Below, piece after piece: positions 51,973-60,146 of a stretch of 64,000 nucleotides of DNA. A program made the position numbers and the translations under genes. The first letter of the stretch is position 1. Each line of letters begins with the position of its first letter. The DNA comes from a virus, in IMG/VR virus record IMGVR_UViG_3300045971_000438, positions 1 to 64,000 of that record, one strand, 5' to 3'. The notes beneath the pieces are model-generated. The model searched no databases. It had not been told where the DNA came from and saw only the letters and a program-made list of their open reading frames with translations.

Positions 51973-52305
51973 ATGTCTACTAAAATTGTTTTAAATATCC
52001 ATTCCCCTGACGCTAATACGCATAAGGTAGATGCCTTGGTAAAGCTTCGAGATTCTTTAGGAGCTATTCATGGCATTTCTTATACAGATACAGCAGGTGT
52101 TGCTACTTTTAATATGCCAGGTGGAAGCACAACTGACATTAGAGGAAATGTTATTGATTTAAAGAAGCACATGTGGGCTACAATTGACGGTCTAGGTCAA
52201 ATTCCTAATTTCGATGTAGCAGACTCCGGCACAACAACAGGTGTTGTTGTCTTTGACTCCAGAGTGAATCAGATGGCCGCTAGTGCAACCTTTGTTGATA
52301 GCTAG
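51973..52305 (+). CDS. structural protein, paralogue of 51046 N-terminal domain
   Basis: This 110-residue protein matches the N-terminal domain of its neighbour (MSTKIVLNIHSPDANTHKVD, LRDSLGAIHGISYTD, IDGLGQIPNFDVADSGTTTG) without the Ig-like repeats. The pair look like long and short forms of a decoration protein that arose by duplication. It ends 3 bases before the convergent endonuclease copy 8. Confidence 0.7.
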   Translation: MSTKIVLNIHSPDANTHKVDALVKLRDSLGAIHGISYTDTAGVATFNMPGGSTTDIRGNVIDLKKHMWATIDGLGQIPNFDVADSGTTTGVVVFDSRVNQMAASATFVDS

Positions 52306-52308
52306 AAG

Positions 52309-53043
52309 CTAATCATCAAAATCTACCTTGTAATCAACAAGAGCTTGGTACACCCGTGGATCAAGCTCTTCTTTATATAAATTTGCCAATCTTTTAATTT
52401 CAGCTTCTTTAGCAGGTTTATATACTAGATATGCTTCTTGTTCTGTTTTGAAACTACCAAGATGTTTTGTTTTTCCTTCAATATTACAACGGGCTTGGTA
52501 TGGTTTTGTTCTACCTTCACGGTACGTAACTCCAATACGAAGTTCACCTCTGCTAGCATCACTTTTTGTTAAAAGATAATTTATTTTAGATGGAACCAAA
52601 CAACATGTTTCTCTTGAATATATCTTATTTCTTTTAAATAATATATCTTTGTCTAAATGCCAATCCAAATCTGAACCCACCATTAGTAAATAATCATGAG
52701 CGAAGTTTTGAAAACTATGCCATCTAATATCTACAGTACATCCAATATAAGTAGGATATTTTCTCTGAATATCTTCGTTATAACATCTTTGTAGCATACA
52801 AATCCAAACCATATAAATCCTTTTATGTGATGTATAAGAATAAATTCCAATTCCAATAAAACCAACACCACTAAATTTAAGACTTGGATATTTAACATTT
52901 CCATTTCTTAAATTTTGGGCTGTACAAATTTTTTCAGCTCCATCTTCAAATCTAATTCTTACATTATTACAATCTATATACTCTATTACAACACAAGAAC
53001 CATAATTATTTGTTTCAAATCTATCACCAACTTTTATTTGCAT
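52309..53043 (-). CDS. HNH/AP2-like homing endonuclease, family copy 8
   Basis: This 244-residue member has KVGDRFETNNYGSCVVIEY, CTVDIRWHSFQNFAHDY, WHLDKDILFKRNKIYS and KHLGSFKTEQEAYLVYK. CER is replaced by DIR in the HNH region, as in copy 9. It is separated from upstream genes by repeat E4 and converges on a structural gene, so unlike most copies it is not translationally coupled. Confidence 0.75.
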   Translation of the reverse strand: MQIKVGDRFETNNYGSCVVIEYIDCNNVRIRFEDGAEKICTAQNLRNGNVKYPSLKFSGVGFIGIGIYSYTSHKRIYMVWICMLQRCYNEDIQRKYPTYIGCTVDIRWHSFQNFAHDYLLMVGSDLDWHLDKDILFKRNKIYSRETCCLVPSKINYLLTKSDASRGELRIGVTYREGRTKPYQARCNIEGKTKHLGSFKTEQEAYLVYKPAKEAEIKRLANLYKEELDPRVYQALVDYKVDFDD

Positions 53044-53068
53044 TCGTCGATACCTATTTATTATAATT

Positions 53069-53171
53069 GCGTTTAAACCGCGAAAATTTTATCAGCAATA
53101 CACTGACACTAGTTTATTTGAAAACGAGCCACTAGCACGGGATTTGGCGGCTTAAATAGCAGGTTTTAAGC
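53069..53171 (-). repeat. intergenic repeat E4
   Basis: The closest relative of E1, in opposite orientation. On the minus strand GCTTAAA-ACCTGCTA-TTTAAGC can form a hairpin, and GCCGC/GTGGC and GCTAG/CTAGT stems replace those of E1 with pairing kept. It fills the gap between the FkbM gene and endonuclease copy 8. Confidence 0.6.
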
Positions 53172-53996
53172 TGTACCATTAATGTTATTTTCGGTAAAAA
53201 TACTAATACAAGGATCGTTTTCATGAATAGCTATCAGATTAATTCCTCTTTGCTCAATTTTATAGTCTAAATTACTTAAAAATAATTTTAATTCATCTAA
53301 ATCTGATTTGATCCATTCTATAATCAGAATAGGTTTGAATTTTTTTATGATCTCAATTCCGCTTCTTAAAGCGTCAATCTCCATACCTTCAATATCAAGT
53401 TTAATTAGATCTAATCTTTCTAAATTTAATTCTTCAACGAGAAAATGATCTAATGCTATGACACGTATTTTTTGTGAGTCTTTTCCATCTTCAATTGTAT
53501 CTAGTAGGCTTAGATCTCCAAAGTTACAAGGTTGTGTATAATCAACTCTTCTTTGCACACTAAGAATAGGATATTCACCTATAGCTAAATTAAAGGCGAT
53601 AGCATTGAAACAGTTGTTAATGCAAACATTACCCGCTAGTGCATAAAAGATCCTTACTTGTGGTTCAAAAGCGAAGACTTGACCCCAACCTGTCATGTGC
53701 TTTGCCCATTCAATTGTATGTGTACCTATATTTGCTCCACCATCAATAACGAATAGTCCACTTCCATAATGTTTTCTTCTAATATCCAATAATATTTTTA
53801 CAAAATCAATCTCATTTTGTTCAAATGCCGATTCTTCAAGAATTTGATTACCTACTCCGTATCTATAATCATTATTTGATCCGGGTGTGTACCACGGTTT
53901 AATATCTTCTGGTTTAGGAACCGAGTAATCATTTCTATTTACAATTAGAGTGCCATGATCTGTTGATGCCAGGATAAAGGCAATGGGTCGTTTCAT
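53166..53996 (-). CDS. FkbM-family methyltransferase
   Basis: SAM-binding motif I is FVIDGGANIGTHT, then VFAFEPQVRIFYALAGNVCINN and later LIKLDIEGMEIDALRSG, the pattern of FkbM methyltransferases. They methylate sugars or small molecules, and phage examples are common near fibre or glycan genes. It begins one base after the downstream gene's stop at 53997, so translation may be coupled. Confidence 0.82.
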   Translation of the reverse strand: MKRPIAFILASTDHGTLIVNRNDYSVPKPEDIKPWYTPGSNNDYRYGVGNQILEESAFEQNEIDFVKILLDIRRKHYGSGLFVIDGGANIGTHTIEWAKHMTGWGQVFAFEPQVRIFYALAGNVCINNCFNAIAFNLAIGEYPILSVQRRVDYTQPCNFGDLSLLDTIEDGKDSQKIRVIALDHFLVEELNLERLDLIKLDIEGMEIDALRSGIEIIKKFKPILIIEWIKSDLDELKLFLSNLDYKIEQRGINLIAIHENDPCISIFTENNINGTA

Positions 53997-54380
53997 TTAT
54001 ACCTCCAATAGTGCTGTTTCAATTTCAAGATCCATTAATTTTGTTCTAATTTGTTGTAATGGATATTCAAATTGCTGATTATAAAAGTCTTTGTCATGTT
54101 CTTGAATATAGTGGTATCTATGATAATTTGATGCTGTGCATGTTAATCTGTAACTGACTAAGTTTTTAGATACATAATAATTTAATGAGATCCAGCCGTC
54201 ATAATAGCCATCTTGATTCATGCAGTGGAAGTTTATAGTACAAAGATAGCTGTTTTTTTGTTCTTCTACATACCATTGCCCATCAAAGCCGCTGCCATGC
54301 AGATATTTTGTTAGCAGATCTTTTAGTTCAGCTTCTTTAATATTAGGTAATGGATTTGTTTTCCAATTAGGTACTTTCAT
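53997..54380 (-). CDS. hypothetical protein
   Basis: A 127-residue protein starting at ATG 54380, ten bases after AAACGGTG, the same leader seen before the genes at 56101 and 58169. No recognised domain; many aromatic residues (YYDGWISLNYYV). Confidence 0.5.
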   Translation of the reverse strand: MKVPNWKTNPLPNIKEAELKDLLTKYLHGSGFDGQWYVEEQKNSYLCTINFHCMNQDGYYDGWISLNYYVSKNLVSYRLTCTASNYHRYHYIQEHDKDFYNQQFEYPLQQIRTKLMDLEIETALLEV

Positions 54381-54393
54381 AATATTCACCGTT

Positions 54394-54669
54394 TTACAGT
54401 TTAGAGTTAAAGCGTTCTTTAATTAATTTGTTATTCTTTTCTATATGATCTTCAAGATTATACAGAGTCATTAATTTCTTGACCCAAGCGTATGAAATAT
54501 CCAATTTTTGGCTAATAAAGTGGGCACCAATCTTCTCCTGTATAACCCATCTATGCATTAAATCTTTTATAGATGAGCCTAATCGAAGTTCAGCACTTTT
54601 TAATCTATCTTTAGATAAAGAGTGCCTTTTTGAGAATAAAGATTTCCAATCAGGTTCTAATTCACTCAT
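54394..54669 (-). CDS. hypothetical HTH-like protein
   Basis: A 91-residue protein contains HFISQKLDISYAWVKKLM, which reads like a helix-turn-helix. I start at ATG 54669 because the upstream in-frame start is a TTG inside the preceding gene. Possible transcriptional regulator; low certainty. Confidence 0.45.
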   Translation of the reverse strand: MSELEPDWKSLFSKRHSLSKDRLKSAELRLGSSIKDLMHRWVIQEKIGAHFISQKLDISYAWVKKLMTLYNLEDHIEKNNKLIKERFNSKL

Positions 54670-54688
54670 AATAAATTTGTTAACTGTT

Positions 54689-54871
54689 TTAATTTCTTTC
54701 AACGTAGGTTTTCATCCAATAACTTAAAATATCTCTTCCTTCGTTTTTAGATACACCAAATTCTTCAATTAAATAGGGTGTAGCAGAAAACATATTGCAA
54801 TCACCAGATTCACGCAATTCATCTAAATACTCAAGATGTTCGTCTGTTATGTAATCGGGTTTTTCTTTCAT
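54689..54871 (-). CDS. small conserved phage protein
   Basis: A 60-residue protein (HLEYLDELRESGDCNMF, YLIEEFGVSKNEGRDILSYWM). I recognise this pattern from small uncharacterised phage proteins. Start set at ATG 54871 with AAGG upstream. Confidence 0.6.
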   Translation of the reverse strand: MKEKPDYITDEHLEYLDELRESGDCNMFSATPYLIEEFGVSKNEGRDILSYWMKTYVERN

Positions 54872-54882
54872 AAATTTTACCT

Positions 54883-55272
54883 TCAATATTCGCTTGGAAG
54901 TAATAACACATTGTTTGTGAGATAAAATTTCCACTCACCTTCAGGAGCGTCAGTGAATTCAATATTTTTAGTCCAAATAATTTTATCTTCACCATTTTTA
55001 TTTTCAGACCGTACTGAAATAGTAGCCGTGTTCTTAGTTGAAACAGTTAATCTCAGTACAAAAAATTCATCGCCTTCATCAGCAGTCCATTTTTTGGCTT
55101 GGTTAATTATTTCTGTAAGAATAATAACTAAAAACCAGTAACATTCTGCTTTTTCTAAAAAGTATTTAAATCCATCAGTGTATCGGATGTTTTTATTTAG
55201 AGCATTGTAATAATATTGTTCAGTGCCTGTAAATTGTTGCAATTCGCGTTCTAAATCTTGTGTTGCAATCAT
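54883..55272 (-). CDS. hypothetical protein
   Basis: A 129-residue protein, no recognised domain. It is 10 bases after the small gene at 55283 and in the same operon. Confidence 0.5.
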   Translation of the reverse strand: MIATQDLERELQQFTGTEQYYYNALNKNIRYTDGFKYFLEKAECYWFLVIILTEIINQAKKWTADEGDEFFVLRLTVSTKNTATISVRSENKNGEDKIIWTKNIEFTDAPEGEWKFYLTNNVLLLPSEY

Positions 55273-55282
55273 ATTAATAGTC

Positions 55283-55513
55283 CTATTTAAGATGTTGTTT
55301 GAGTTCGGCTTTCAAAGCAGGAGCTTTGCCACCACGAAATGAACCTGCATTACTCAGAAAGTACAAAATAATACCAGGAGCATCATCAGCTCCATATTTG
55401 GATTTTTTGTCTGTTAATGCGGTCATTGCGAGAAGATAAGGTCTGGCAGTGTAATGGACATCTTTCCACTCATTAGCTATGTCTCTTGCGATCTCAGATA
55501 TTGGTCTTAACAT
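55283..55513 (-). CDS. conserved phage hypothetical protein
   Basis: A 76-residue protein (ISEIARDIANEWKDVHYTARPYL, ALTDKKSKYGADDAPGIILYFLSNA, FRGGKAPALKAELK) of a type seen in many phages without assigned function. First gene after the promoter at 55560. Confidence 0.6.
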   Translation of the reverse strand: MLRPISEIARDIANEWKDVHYTARPYLLAMTALTDKKSKYGADDAPGIILYFLSNAGSFRGGKAPALKAELKQHLK

Positions 55514-55559
55514 ATTGACTCTCCTAAAATTTATAAATGGTTTAATTTATTGAGTTATC

Positions 55560-55588
55560 ATTATATACAAACTAAAAACAAAATTAAA
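55560..55588 (-). promoter_or_regulatory. sigma70-like promoter
   Basis: On the minus strand TTTAAT (55583-55588) is 17 bases from TATAAT (55560-55565), upstream of ATG 55513. Confidence 0.65.
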
Positions 55589-55617
55589 GACTTATTTTAA
55601 AATTTATTTTAAAATAG

Positions 55618-55794
55618 TTAGACTATTTTAGATGTTGCGTAGTAAAATTCCCAACCTTCAATAGTTTGAAGAATTTCTAATAGTAGTTCAGCTTTCCATT
55701 TTTCTGAAGCCTTACAGGTAATTGTTATAGACATATTACCTTCATGGTGTTCAGGTTTAAATTCTACATAGGTATTAATTTTAATAGGATCCAT
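55618..55794 (-). CDS. hypothetical protein
   Basis: A 58-residue protein starting at ATG 55794 (GGGAG upstream). No recognised domain. One base from the zinc-ribbon gene. Confidence 0.45.
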   Translation of the reverse strand: MDPIKINTYVEFKPEHHEGNMSITITCKASEKWKAELLLEILQTIEGWEFYYATSKIV

Positions 55795-55795
55795 T

Positions 55796-56101
55796 TTAAT
55801 CTCCCGAATCAATCAGATACGAATCGTTACAAAATTTGCATGTATAGATATGGGTACATCGCCACTGACCCTTTTCATATCTATATTCATGAATGCATGG
55901 GCTGCCATCTTTGTTTAAAGGTACATAACCTAATGATTTTCCATACATTTTTTGACCCCCACAGTTAAGACAAGGAGTATTTATTTTGCCAATATTCCAG
56001 AGCCATTTTTTATCTTCTTCTTTGATAGGAACAACACCTGTACCGTTGCAAACTGGGCATTCACCTTGATTATCAGGGAGTTTTTCATAAATTTTATACA
56101 T
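55796..56101 (-). CDS. zinc-ribbon protein (DnaJ-type Cys motifs)
   Basis: A 101-residue protein with two CxxC pairs in DnaJ-like spacing (CPVCNGTGVV, CLNCGGQKMYG) and two more Cys (CTHIYTCKFC). The start is ATG 56101 behind an AACGGTGG leader. Role unknown; metal binding is likely. Confidence 0.6.
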   Translation of the reverse strand: MYKIYEKLPDNQGECPVCNGTGVVPIKEEDKKWLWNIGKINTPCLNCGGQKMYGKSLGYVPLNKDGSPCIHEYRYEKGQWRCTHIYTCKFCNDSYLIDSGD

Positions 56102-56187
56102 ATTGTCCACCGTTTTGTTTAAAACAATATTATACATAATATCAAATTTAAAAAATAGAATAATTTGAAAATTTATTTTAGGATAAC

Positions 56188-56706
56188 TTAATTTGGTACT
56201 CCTCTTAAACCATATAATTCTACTCTTTTACCCCAAACTTTTTTATTATTTTGTTTTTGTTCTTCAGTTCTTTTCTTTCCTTTATTAGCTTCAGATATTT
56301 TTTGTTTGTGTTCTGGAGTCTGTTTTTTACCTAAACAATATGTATTTCCTTTCTTTAATTCAGATATTTTTTTCTTAGTTTTTTCTGAACAGATGCATAC
56401 TTCACCGCCTGTAGTAAGATTATATCCATTAGGAAATAAAGCATTGTAATATTCTATATAATATTGTTCTTTTATTTGTGCTTCTTTTAAAGTAAGATTT
56501 TCTTCTAATATGTTATGTTCAAAAAGAATCCAACTATATTTTTTAATAGCGGATGCAAACCTGGTCTTACTCTTTGCCAATTTATGTTCATAACATCTTC
56601 GTTTATAACGCTTCGTAATTCCTATATAACATTTACCAGATGGTGATCTATGCATGTAAACTATATAATCTCTAATAGTCTTTATCCTTTTTCTAAAAAT
56701 TTCCAT
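56188..56706 (-). CDS. GIY-YIG homing endonuclease with NUMOD3 repeats
   Basis: Residues 13-95 hold the GIY-YIG module (YIVYMH, KCYIGITKR, Arg/Tyr/Glu pattern ending EQYYIEYYN). The C-terminus holds NUMOD3-type DNA-binding repeats (SEKTKKKISELKKGN, TPEHKQKISEANKGK, TEEQKQNNKK). It is a free-standing gene, not inside an intron as far as I can see. It adds to the dense set of mobile nucleases here. Confidence 0.85.
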   Translation of the reverse strand: MEIFRKRIKTIRDYIVYMHRSPSGKCYIGITKRYKRRCYEHKLAKSKTRFASAIKKYSWILFEHNILEENLTLKEAQIKEQYYIEYYNALFPNGYNLTTGGEVCICSEKTKKKISELKKGNTYCLGKKQTPEHKQKISEANKGKKRTEEQKQNNKKVWGKRVELYGLRGVPN

Positions 56707-56726
56707 AATTAGATTCCTTCAAACAT

Positions 56727-56777
56727 AAAAAAGCCCAGCACCAGAATATAGTTGCGATATATTCTTAGAACTAGGCT
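56727..56777 (-). terminator. terminator-like hairpin after endonuclease leader region
   Basis: On the minus strand AGCCTAG...CTGGGCT, with an inner GAATATA/TATATTC stem, is followed by TTTTTT. A 14-bp part of it (ATATCGCAACTATA) recurs inverted at 56810-56823. Confidence 0.65.
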
Positions 56778-56896
56778 TAGTAATAGCTGGATTACAGACT
56801 ATTCAAATTAATATCGCAACTATAATTTGAATAAACTATTCCAGTTTAAACTATTTTTAGTAATTGTAAAGAGTTTATTTTCAAGATATTTTAGAC

Positions 56897-56924
56897 AAAA
56901 AAAGCCCCAATACGTTTTTGGGGC
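56897..56924 (-). terminator. rho-independent terminator after endonuclease copy 9
   Basis: On the minus strand GGCCCCAA and TTGGGGC form a stem followed by seven T. It lies about 70 bases after the stop of copy 9. Confidence 0.85.
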
Positions 56925-56994
56925 CGAAGAAGCCTAACATGGGAAGTAGGAATATGTTAATTATACCACCCATTTAATATGGGTGCAACATAAA

Positions 56995-57729
56995 TCAGTC
57001 ATCAATTTCAACCTCATAATTCATTAAAGCTATATAAACTCTTGGATCTAATAAATCTTTGTAAAAATCAGCCAATCGTTTTATTTCAGTCTCTTTAGCT
57101 ATTTTGTAAGCTTGGTATGCTTCTTCTTGTGTTTTGAAATAACCAAGATTTTTATTTTTTCCTTTAATACTACATTGAGACATATAAGGTTTTAATTTAC
57201 CTTCAATATAAGTTACTCCAATCAATAATTCACCTCTACAAGATTCTTTTTTTATTAAAACCGAGTTTATTTGAGATGGAACTAAACAACATTTTTCTGG
57301 TGAATAAACCTTATTATGTTTAAAAAGAATATCTTTATCCAGTTGCCAGCCTAAGTCTGAACCATACATTAATAAATAATCGTGGACATAATTCTGAAAA
57401 TTATACCATCTAATATCTACAGTACATCCAATATAGGTAGTATGTTTTAACTGGACATTTTCGTTATAACATCTTTTTAACATATTTCCCCAACAATTAG
57501 AAATTCTTGGATGTGATATTTTTGAATAAATTCCAATTCCAACAAAACCAACACCACAAACAATTGGATGATTTGGATTTTTAACATTTCCTCTTCTTAA
57601 ATCACCCGCTCTGCAAGACATTTCATAACCATCTTCAAATCTAACTCTTATATTATTCCAACTAATATACTCTATAACAGTACAAAAACCAGATTTAGTT
57701 GTTTCAAATCTATCTCCAACTTTTATCAT
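56995..57729 (-). CDS. HNH/AP2-like homing endonuclease, family copy 9
   Basis: This 244-residue member has KVGDRFETTKSGFCTVIEY, CTVDIRWYNFQNYVHDY, WQLDKDILFKHNKVYSPEKC (Glu-Lys replaces Glu-Thr) and KNLGYFKTQEEAYQAYK. Its ATG overlaps the stop of the upstream gene (ATGA 57726-57729), and a strong terminator follows, so it is the last gene of its operon. Confidence 0.75.
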   Translation of the reverse strand: MIKVGDRFETTKSGFCTVIEYISWNNIRVRFEDGYEMSCRAGDLRRGNVKNPNHPIVCGVGFVGIGIYSKISHPRISNCWGNMLKRCYNENVQLKHTTYIGCTVDIRWYNFQNYVHDYLLMYGSDLGWQLDKDILFKHNKVYSPEKCCLVPSQINSVLIKKESCRGELLIGVTYIEGKLKPYMSQCSIKGKNKNLGYFKTQEEAYQAYKIAKETEIKRLADFYKDLLDPRVYIALMNYEVEIDD

Positions 57730-58169
57730 AGTTGTGTACGTCCTGACATCTGATGTCTATTGAAGTTTGTTCCCTTTTTAGAATTAGGGTTCCATCTTAA
57801 TTGGTTTCTAAAGTCTTCACTCTGAATTAGTAAAAATTTCTCACCAGTATACCCAATATAACCATTACCTTGTTCTATTACAGCATCACATCCCTCTATG
57901 TGGAATAAAATAAATAGCATCAAATCTTTTCTTAAGCTGTGAGGTAGAGCGATAGACCATTTTTGTCCATGACTCTGATTCCAGTTTGGCTGCATGTCAA
58001 GATTTTTGACACCGAAGAATTGTTCCAGTAACTCTTTTCCTTGATCTGTTACATCATAAAGCATACGAAGACAATATGGATCAATTTCTCCAGTAAGATA
58101 AATAAGGCCATAGTTTCTTAATTTTTCTGTTGAATCTAACATAATAGACTCAATTGTTTTCACTTTCAT
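57726..58169 (-). CDS. hypothetical protein
   Basis: A 147-residue protein with no recognised domain, starting behind an AAAACGGTGAAAT leader shared with two other genes. Its 3' end is coupled to endonuclease copy 9. Confidence 0.5.
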   Translation of the reverse strand: MKVKTIESIMLDSTEKLRNYGLIYLTGEIDPYCLRMLYDVTDQGKELLEQFFGVKNLDMQPNWNQSHGQKWSIALPHSLRKDLMLFILFHIEGCDAVIEQGNGYIGYTGEKFLLIQSEDFRNQLRWNPNSKKGTNFNRHQMSGRTQL

Positions 58170-58245
58170 GAGATTTCACCGTTTTGGTTTGTTTATAAAG
58201 TGTTATTATATACAATGTAAACTTATAATGCGAGAGTTAATGTTA

Positions 58246-58680
58246 TTAATTTTTTAATGAATCTGAAATTCTTTTGTTATAGAGTTCTATCAGTTGATTT
58301 TTAGTAGGTAATAAAGACCTGTTTTTGTTTTGGAAAATCAAGCAAGAATAAAAGCAGCCATTTAGATCATTATCTGATTGTGACCTAGTATCTAAAGGGC
58401 ATTTACAATTTTTTGTTCTATCTAAAGGTGCTATTCGGTCTTGTTTAAGGAATTGATCCGGCCATTTATGGTCTTGTGCGTCAGGCCATAATGCCACTGA
58501 ATTATTGCATAGACCTATACTACAATCTATATATTTGTTACCAGGTTCAGTATTATCTACATAATTTAAAGGTCGGTCATTTTCAATAAGATTTAACATC
58601 CTTTGCATAGCTAAAATATATCTGTGCCTGGGTAAATAGGTTACTTTATTTCGTGTAAAAGGATGTTTGTAGTGAGTCAT
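58246..58680 (-). CDS. conserved phage hypothetical protein (Cys-rich)
   Basis: A 144-residue protein with spaced cysteines (IDCSIGLCNN, CKCPLD, GCFYSC) and LWPDAQDHKWPDQF. I recognise the overall type from uncharacterised phage proteins. Metal binding is possible. Confidence 0.5.
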   Translation of the reverse strand: MTHYKHPFTRNKVTYLPRHRYILAMQRMLNLIENDRPLNYVDNTEPGNKYIDCSIGLCNNSVALWPDAQDHKWPDQFLKQDRIAPLDRTKNCKCPLDTRSQSDNDLNGCFYSCLIFQNKNRSLLPTKNQLIELYNKRISDSLKN

Positions 58681-58688
58681 TGTTAATT

Positions 58689-58952
58689 TTAAACAGGTAT
58701 TTTTAACATCCAGAAACCATCATTACCAAAACCTTTATAAAGAGTTTTAGTAATTGGACTTCTAGCTACGTCAATGAGTGGAACTAACACGTTCAGTAAT
58801 TTTAACAATTGGTCTACATCTATGCCAAATTCTTGATATAGAGCTTGTTCAATAACATAATCCACATCGTCATTGGTAAATTCATCTTCATCTATATTAA
58901 GAATATGCAACAGTAGTTCTTGTGCATCTAAAAAATCTATTTTCTTAGTCAT
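58689..58952 (-). CDS. conserved phage hypothetical protein
   Basis: An 87-residue protein (DFLDAQELLLHILNID, PLIDVARSPITKTLYKGFG) of a type seen in many phages without assigned function. I use ATG 58952 as the start; it overlaps the end of the broken gene at 58945. Confidence 0.6.
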   Translation of the reverse strand: MTKKIDFLDAQELLLHILNIDEDEFTNDDVDYVIEQALYQEFGIDVDQLLKLLNVLVPLIDVARSPITKTLYKGFGNDGFWMLKIPV

Positions 58953-59174
58953 TGTATTTAGTAAGATCAAGTAAAACTTCAGCTAGCCTACAACCTAGTT
59001 TATGGTCTTGGTTATCAGGAAGCTATCCTGATTCATCAGAGCCAGAGCCAGGTTTAATGCCTTTACATAAAGGACAGCAAGGCAACCAGTGCAGTAGCTA
59101 TATACTTCACTCCACTCTAAATCTTTCAGTAACTTATAAAGCTTGTACTGGGTAAAATTGGTAACTTCAGTCAT
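58945..59174 (-). pseudogene. frameshifted zinc-finger-like phage gene
   Basis: ATG 59174 (coupled to the upstream gene by ATGA) reads MTEVTNFTQYKLYKLLKD.. in frame 0. After about 30 codons the recognisable continuation (LPCCPLCKGIKPGSGSDESG, then TAG, then LPDNQDHKLGCRLAEVLLDL) is in another frame. The CPxCxG...LPDxxxxxGCxLAxxL pattern is typical of a small phage zinc protein. It therefore carries one frameshift and one in-frame TAG, through true decay or assembly error. Confidence 0.6.
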
Positions 59175-59389
59175 TCTGCTAAAGAAAGAATAGTTCTATT
59201 AGAAATAGTACCTCTATAAATACGATCTTCTAAAGGAACTTCATCTAATTCATAGTAAAGAACATACCATTGGTTATCAAGAGCGAAGCTGGCAGATATT
59301 CTAGCTTCAATATGATCCTCTCCTTCGCTAATAAAATAACCTGGATAATGAGGTTGTCCAACATCTAAAGTGACATAGTATTTGTTCAT
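59171..59389 (-). CDS. hypothetical protein
   Basis: A 72-residue protein (YYVTLDVGQPHYPGYF, YELDEVPLEDR); no recognised domain. It is coupled to the broken gene downstream. The promoter is at 59425-59453. Confidence 0.5.
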   Translation of the reverse strand: MNKYYVTLDVGQPHYPGYFISEGEDHIEARISASFALDNQWYVLYYELDEVPLEDRIYRGTISNRTILSLAE

Positions 59390-59424
59390 TTGGATCTCTT
59401 TTATGAAGTGTGATTAATATTTAC

Positions 59425-59453
59425 ATTATAACAAAACTACAAACGAAATGAAA
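59425..59453 (-). promoter_or_regulatory. sigma70-like promoter
   Basis: On the minus strand TTTCAT (59448-59453) is 17 bases from TATAAT (59425-59430), upstream of ATG 59389. Confidence 0.6.
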
Positions 59454-59540
59454 GACTCATTCAAATTTAAAATACAAAAACAATAATAGGATAAGAATAT
59501 TTAGATCTGTCCATATTGACATAATTAGATTCATCTTTGT

Positions 59541-59828
59541 TTATCTTTGTTCATAATGGTTTATTCTAATCTTGGGTTCCTTAAATTCAAGATAATTTTT
59601 AAAAACTTGTAAATCTAAATATAAAGCATCCAGAAATTCAAAATTGGTGTAGGCCGAAGCTTCAATTCCATGATTACTTAAAATTTCTATAGATGTTCCA
59701 CCTCCTAGCAATCCACCTTGATTATCTCCTTTAAGCAAACTTCCATATAGAACAAATCCATCATTAAGATCAACTAAATTCTTTCCTGAATTAGTGACAA
59801 CCACTTTTTTAAAATCCATAAATTTCAC
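59541..59828 (-). CDS. hypothetical protein
   Basis: A 95-residue protein (FVLYGSLLKGDNQGGLLGGGT); no recognised domain. It directly abuts the next gene (59829). Confidence 0.5.
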   Translation of the reverse strand: MKFMDFKKVVVTNSGKNLVDLNDGFVLYGSLLKGDNQGGLLGGGTSIEILSNHGIEASAYTNFEFLDALYLDLQVFKNYLEFKEPKIRINHYEQR

Positions 59829-60137
59829 CTATTTAATTAAAATTAATTTAGACAGTTTAATAATCAAATCCTCAACACGATTTAAAGGAAGGTAACAAGA
59901 ATAATCTTCTTCCAATTCATTAGAATAATTGTCTCCATCATCAAGATAGTCACAAATGATGCAGCCATTTTTATCTACTACTGTCACGAAATAAAGATGT
60001 TGTAGATCATCGTCCTCTTTATCTTTCTGAGTAATAGTCATAACTAGATCGTTGATGAAGGTAACTTCAGCAATCTTCGCAACATTAGAAGATTTATCTT
60101 TCCAACGTATAAGGACTTTTTTATATCTTCTTGCCAT
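59829..60137 (-). CDS. hypothetical protein
   Basis: A 102-residue acidic protein with a basic start (MARRYKKVLIRWKDKS); no recognised domain. It lies between two genes of the same operon. Confidence 0.5.
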   Translation of the reverse strand: MARRYKKVLIRWKDKSSNVAKIAEVTFINDLVMTITQKDKEDDDLQHLYFVTVVDKNGCIICDYLDDGDNYSNELEEDYSCYLPLNRVEDLIIKLSKLILIK

Positions 60138-60146
60138 AAAAAGAGT

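Noticed and set aside
35615-57729. Treating the nine paralogues as transposases of an insertion sequence
   Set aside because: No terminal inverted repeats or target duplications surround them, and the proteins have HNH/AP2-like rather than transposase motifs.
58952-59155. Plus-strand 67-residue frame
   Set aside because: It is the complement of the broken zinc-protein gene, whose CPxC and GCxLA motifs identify the minus strand as coding.
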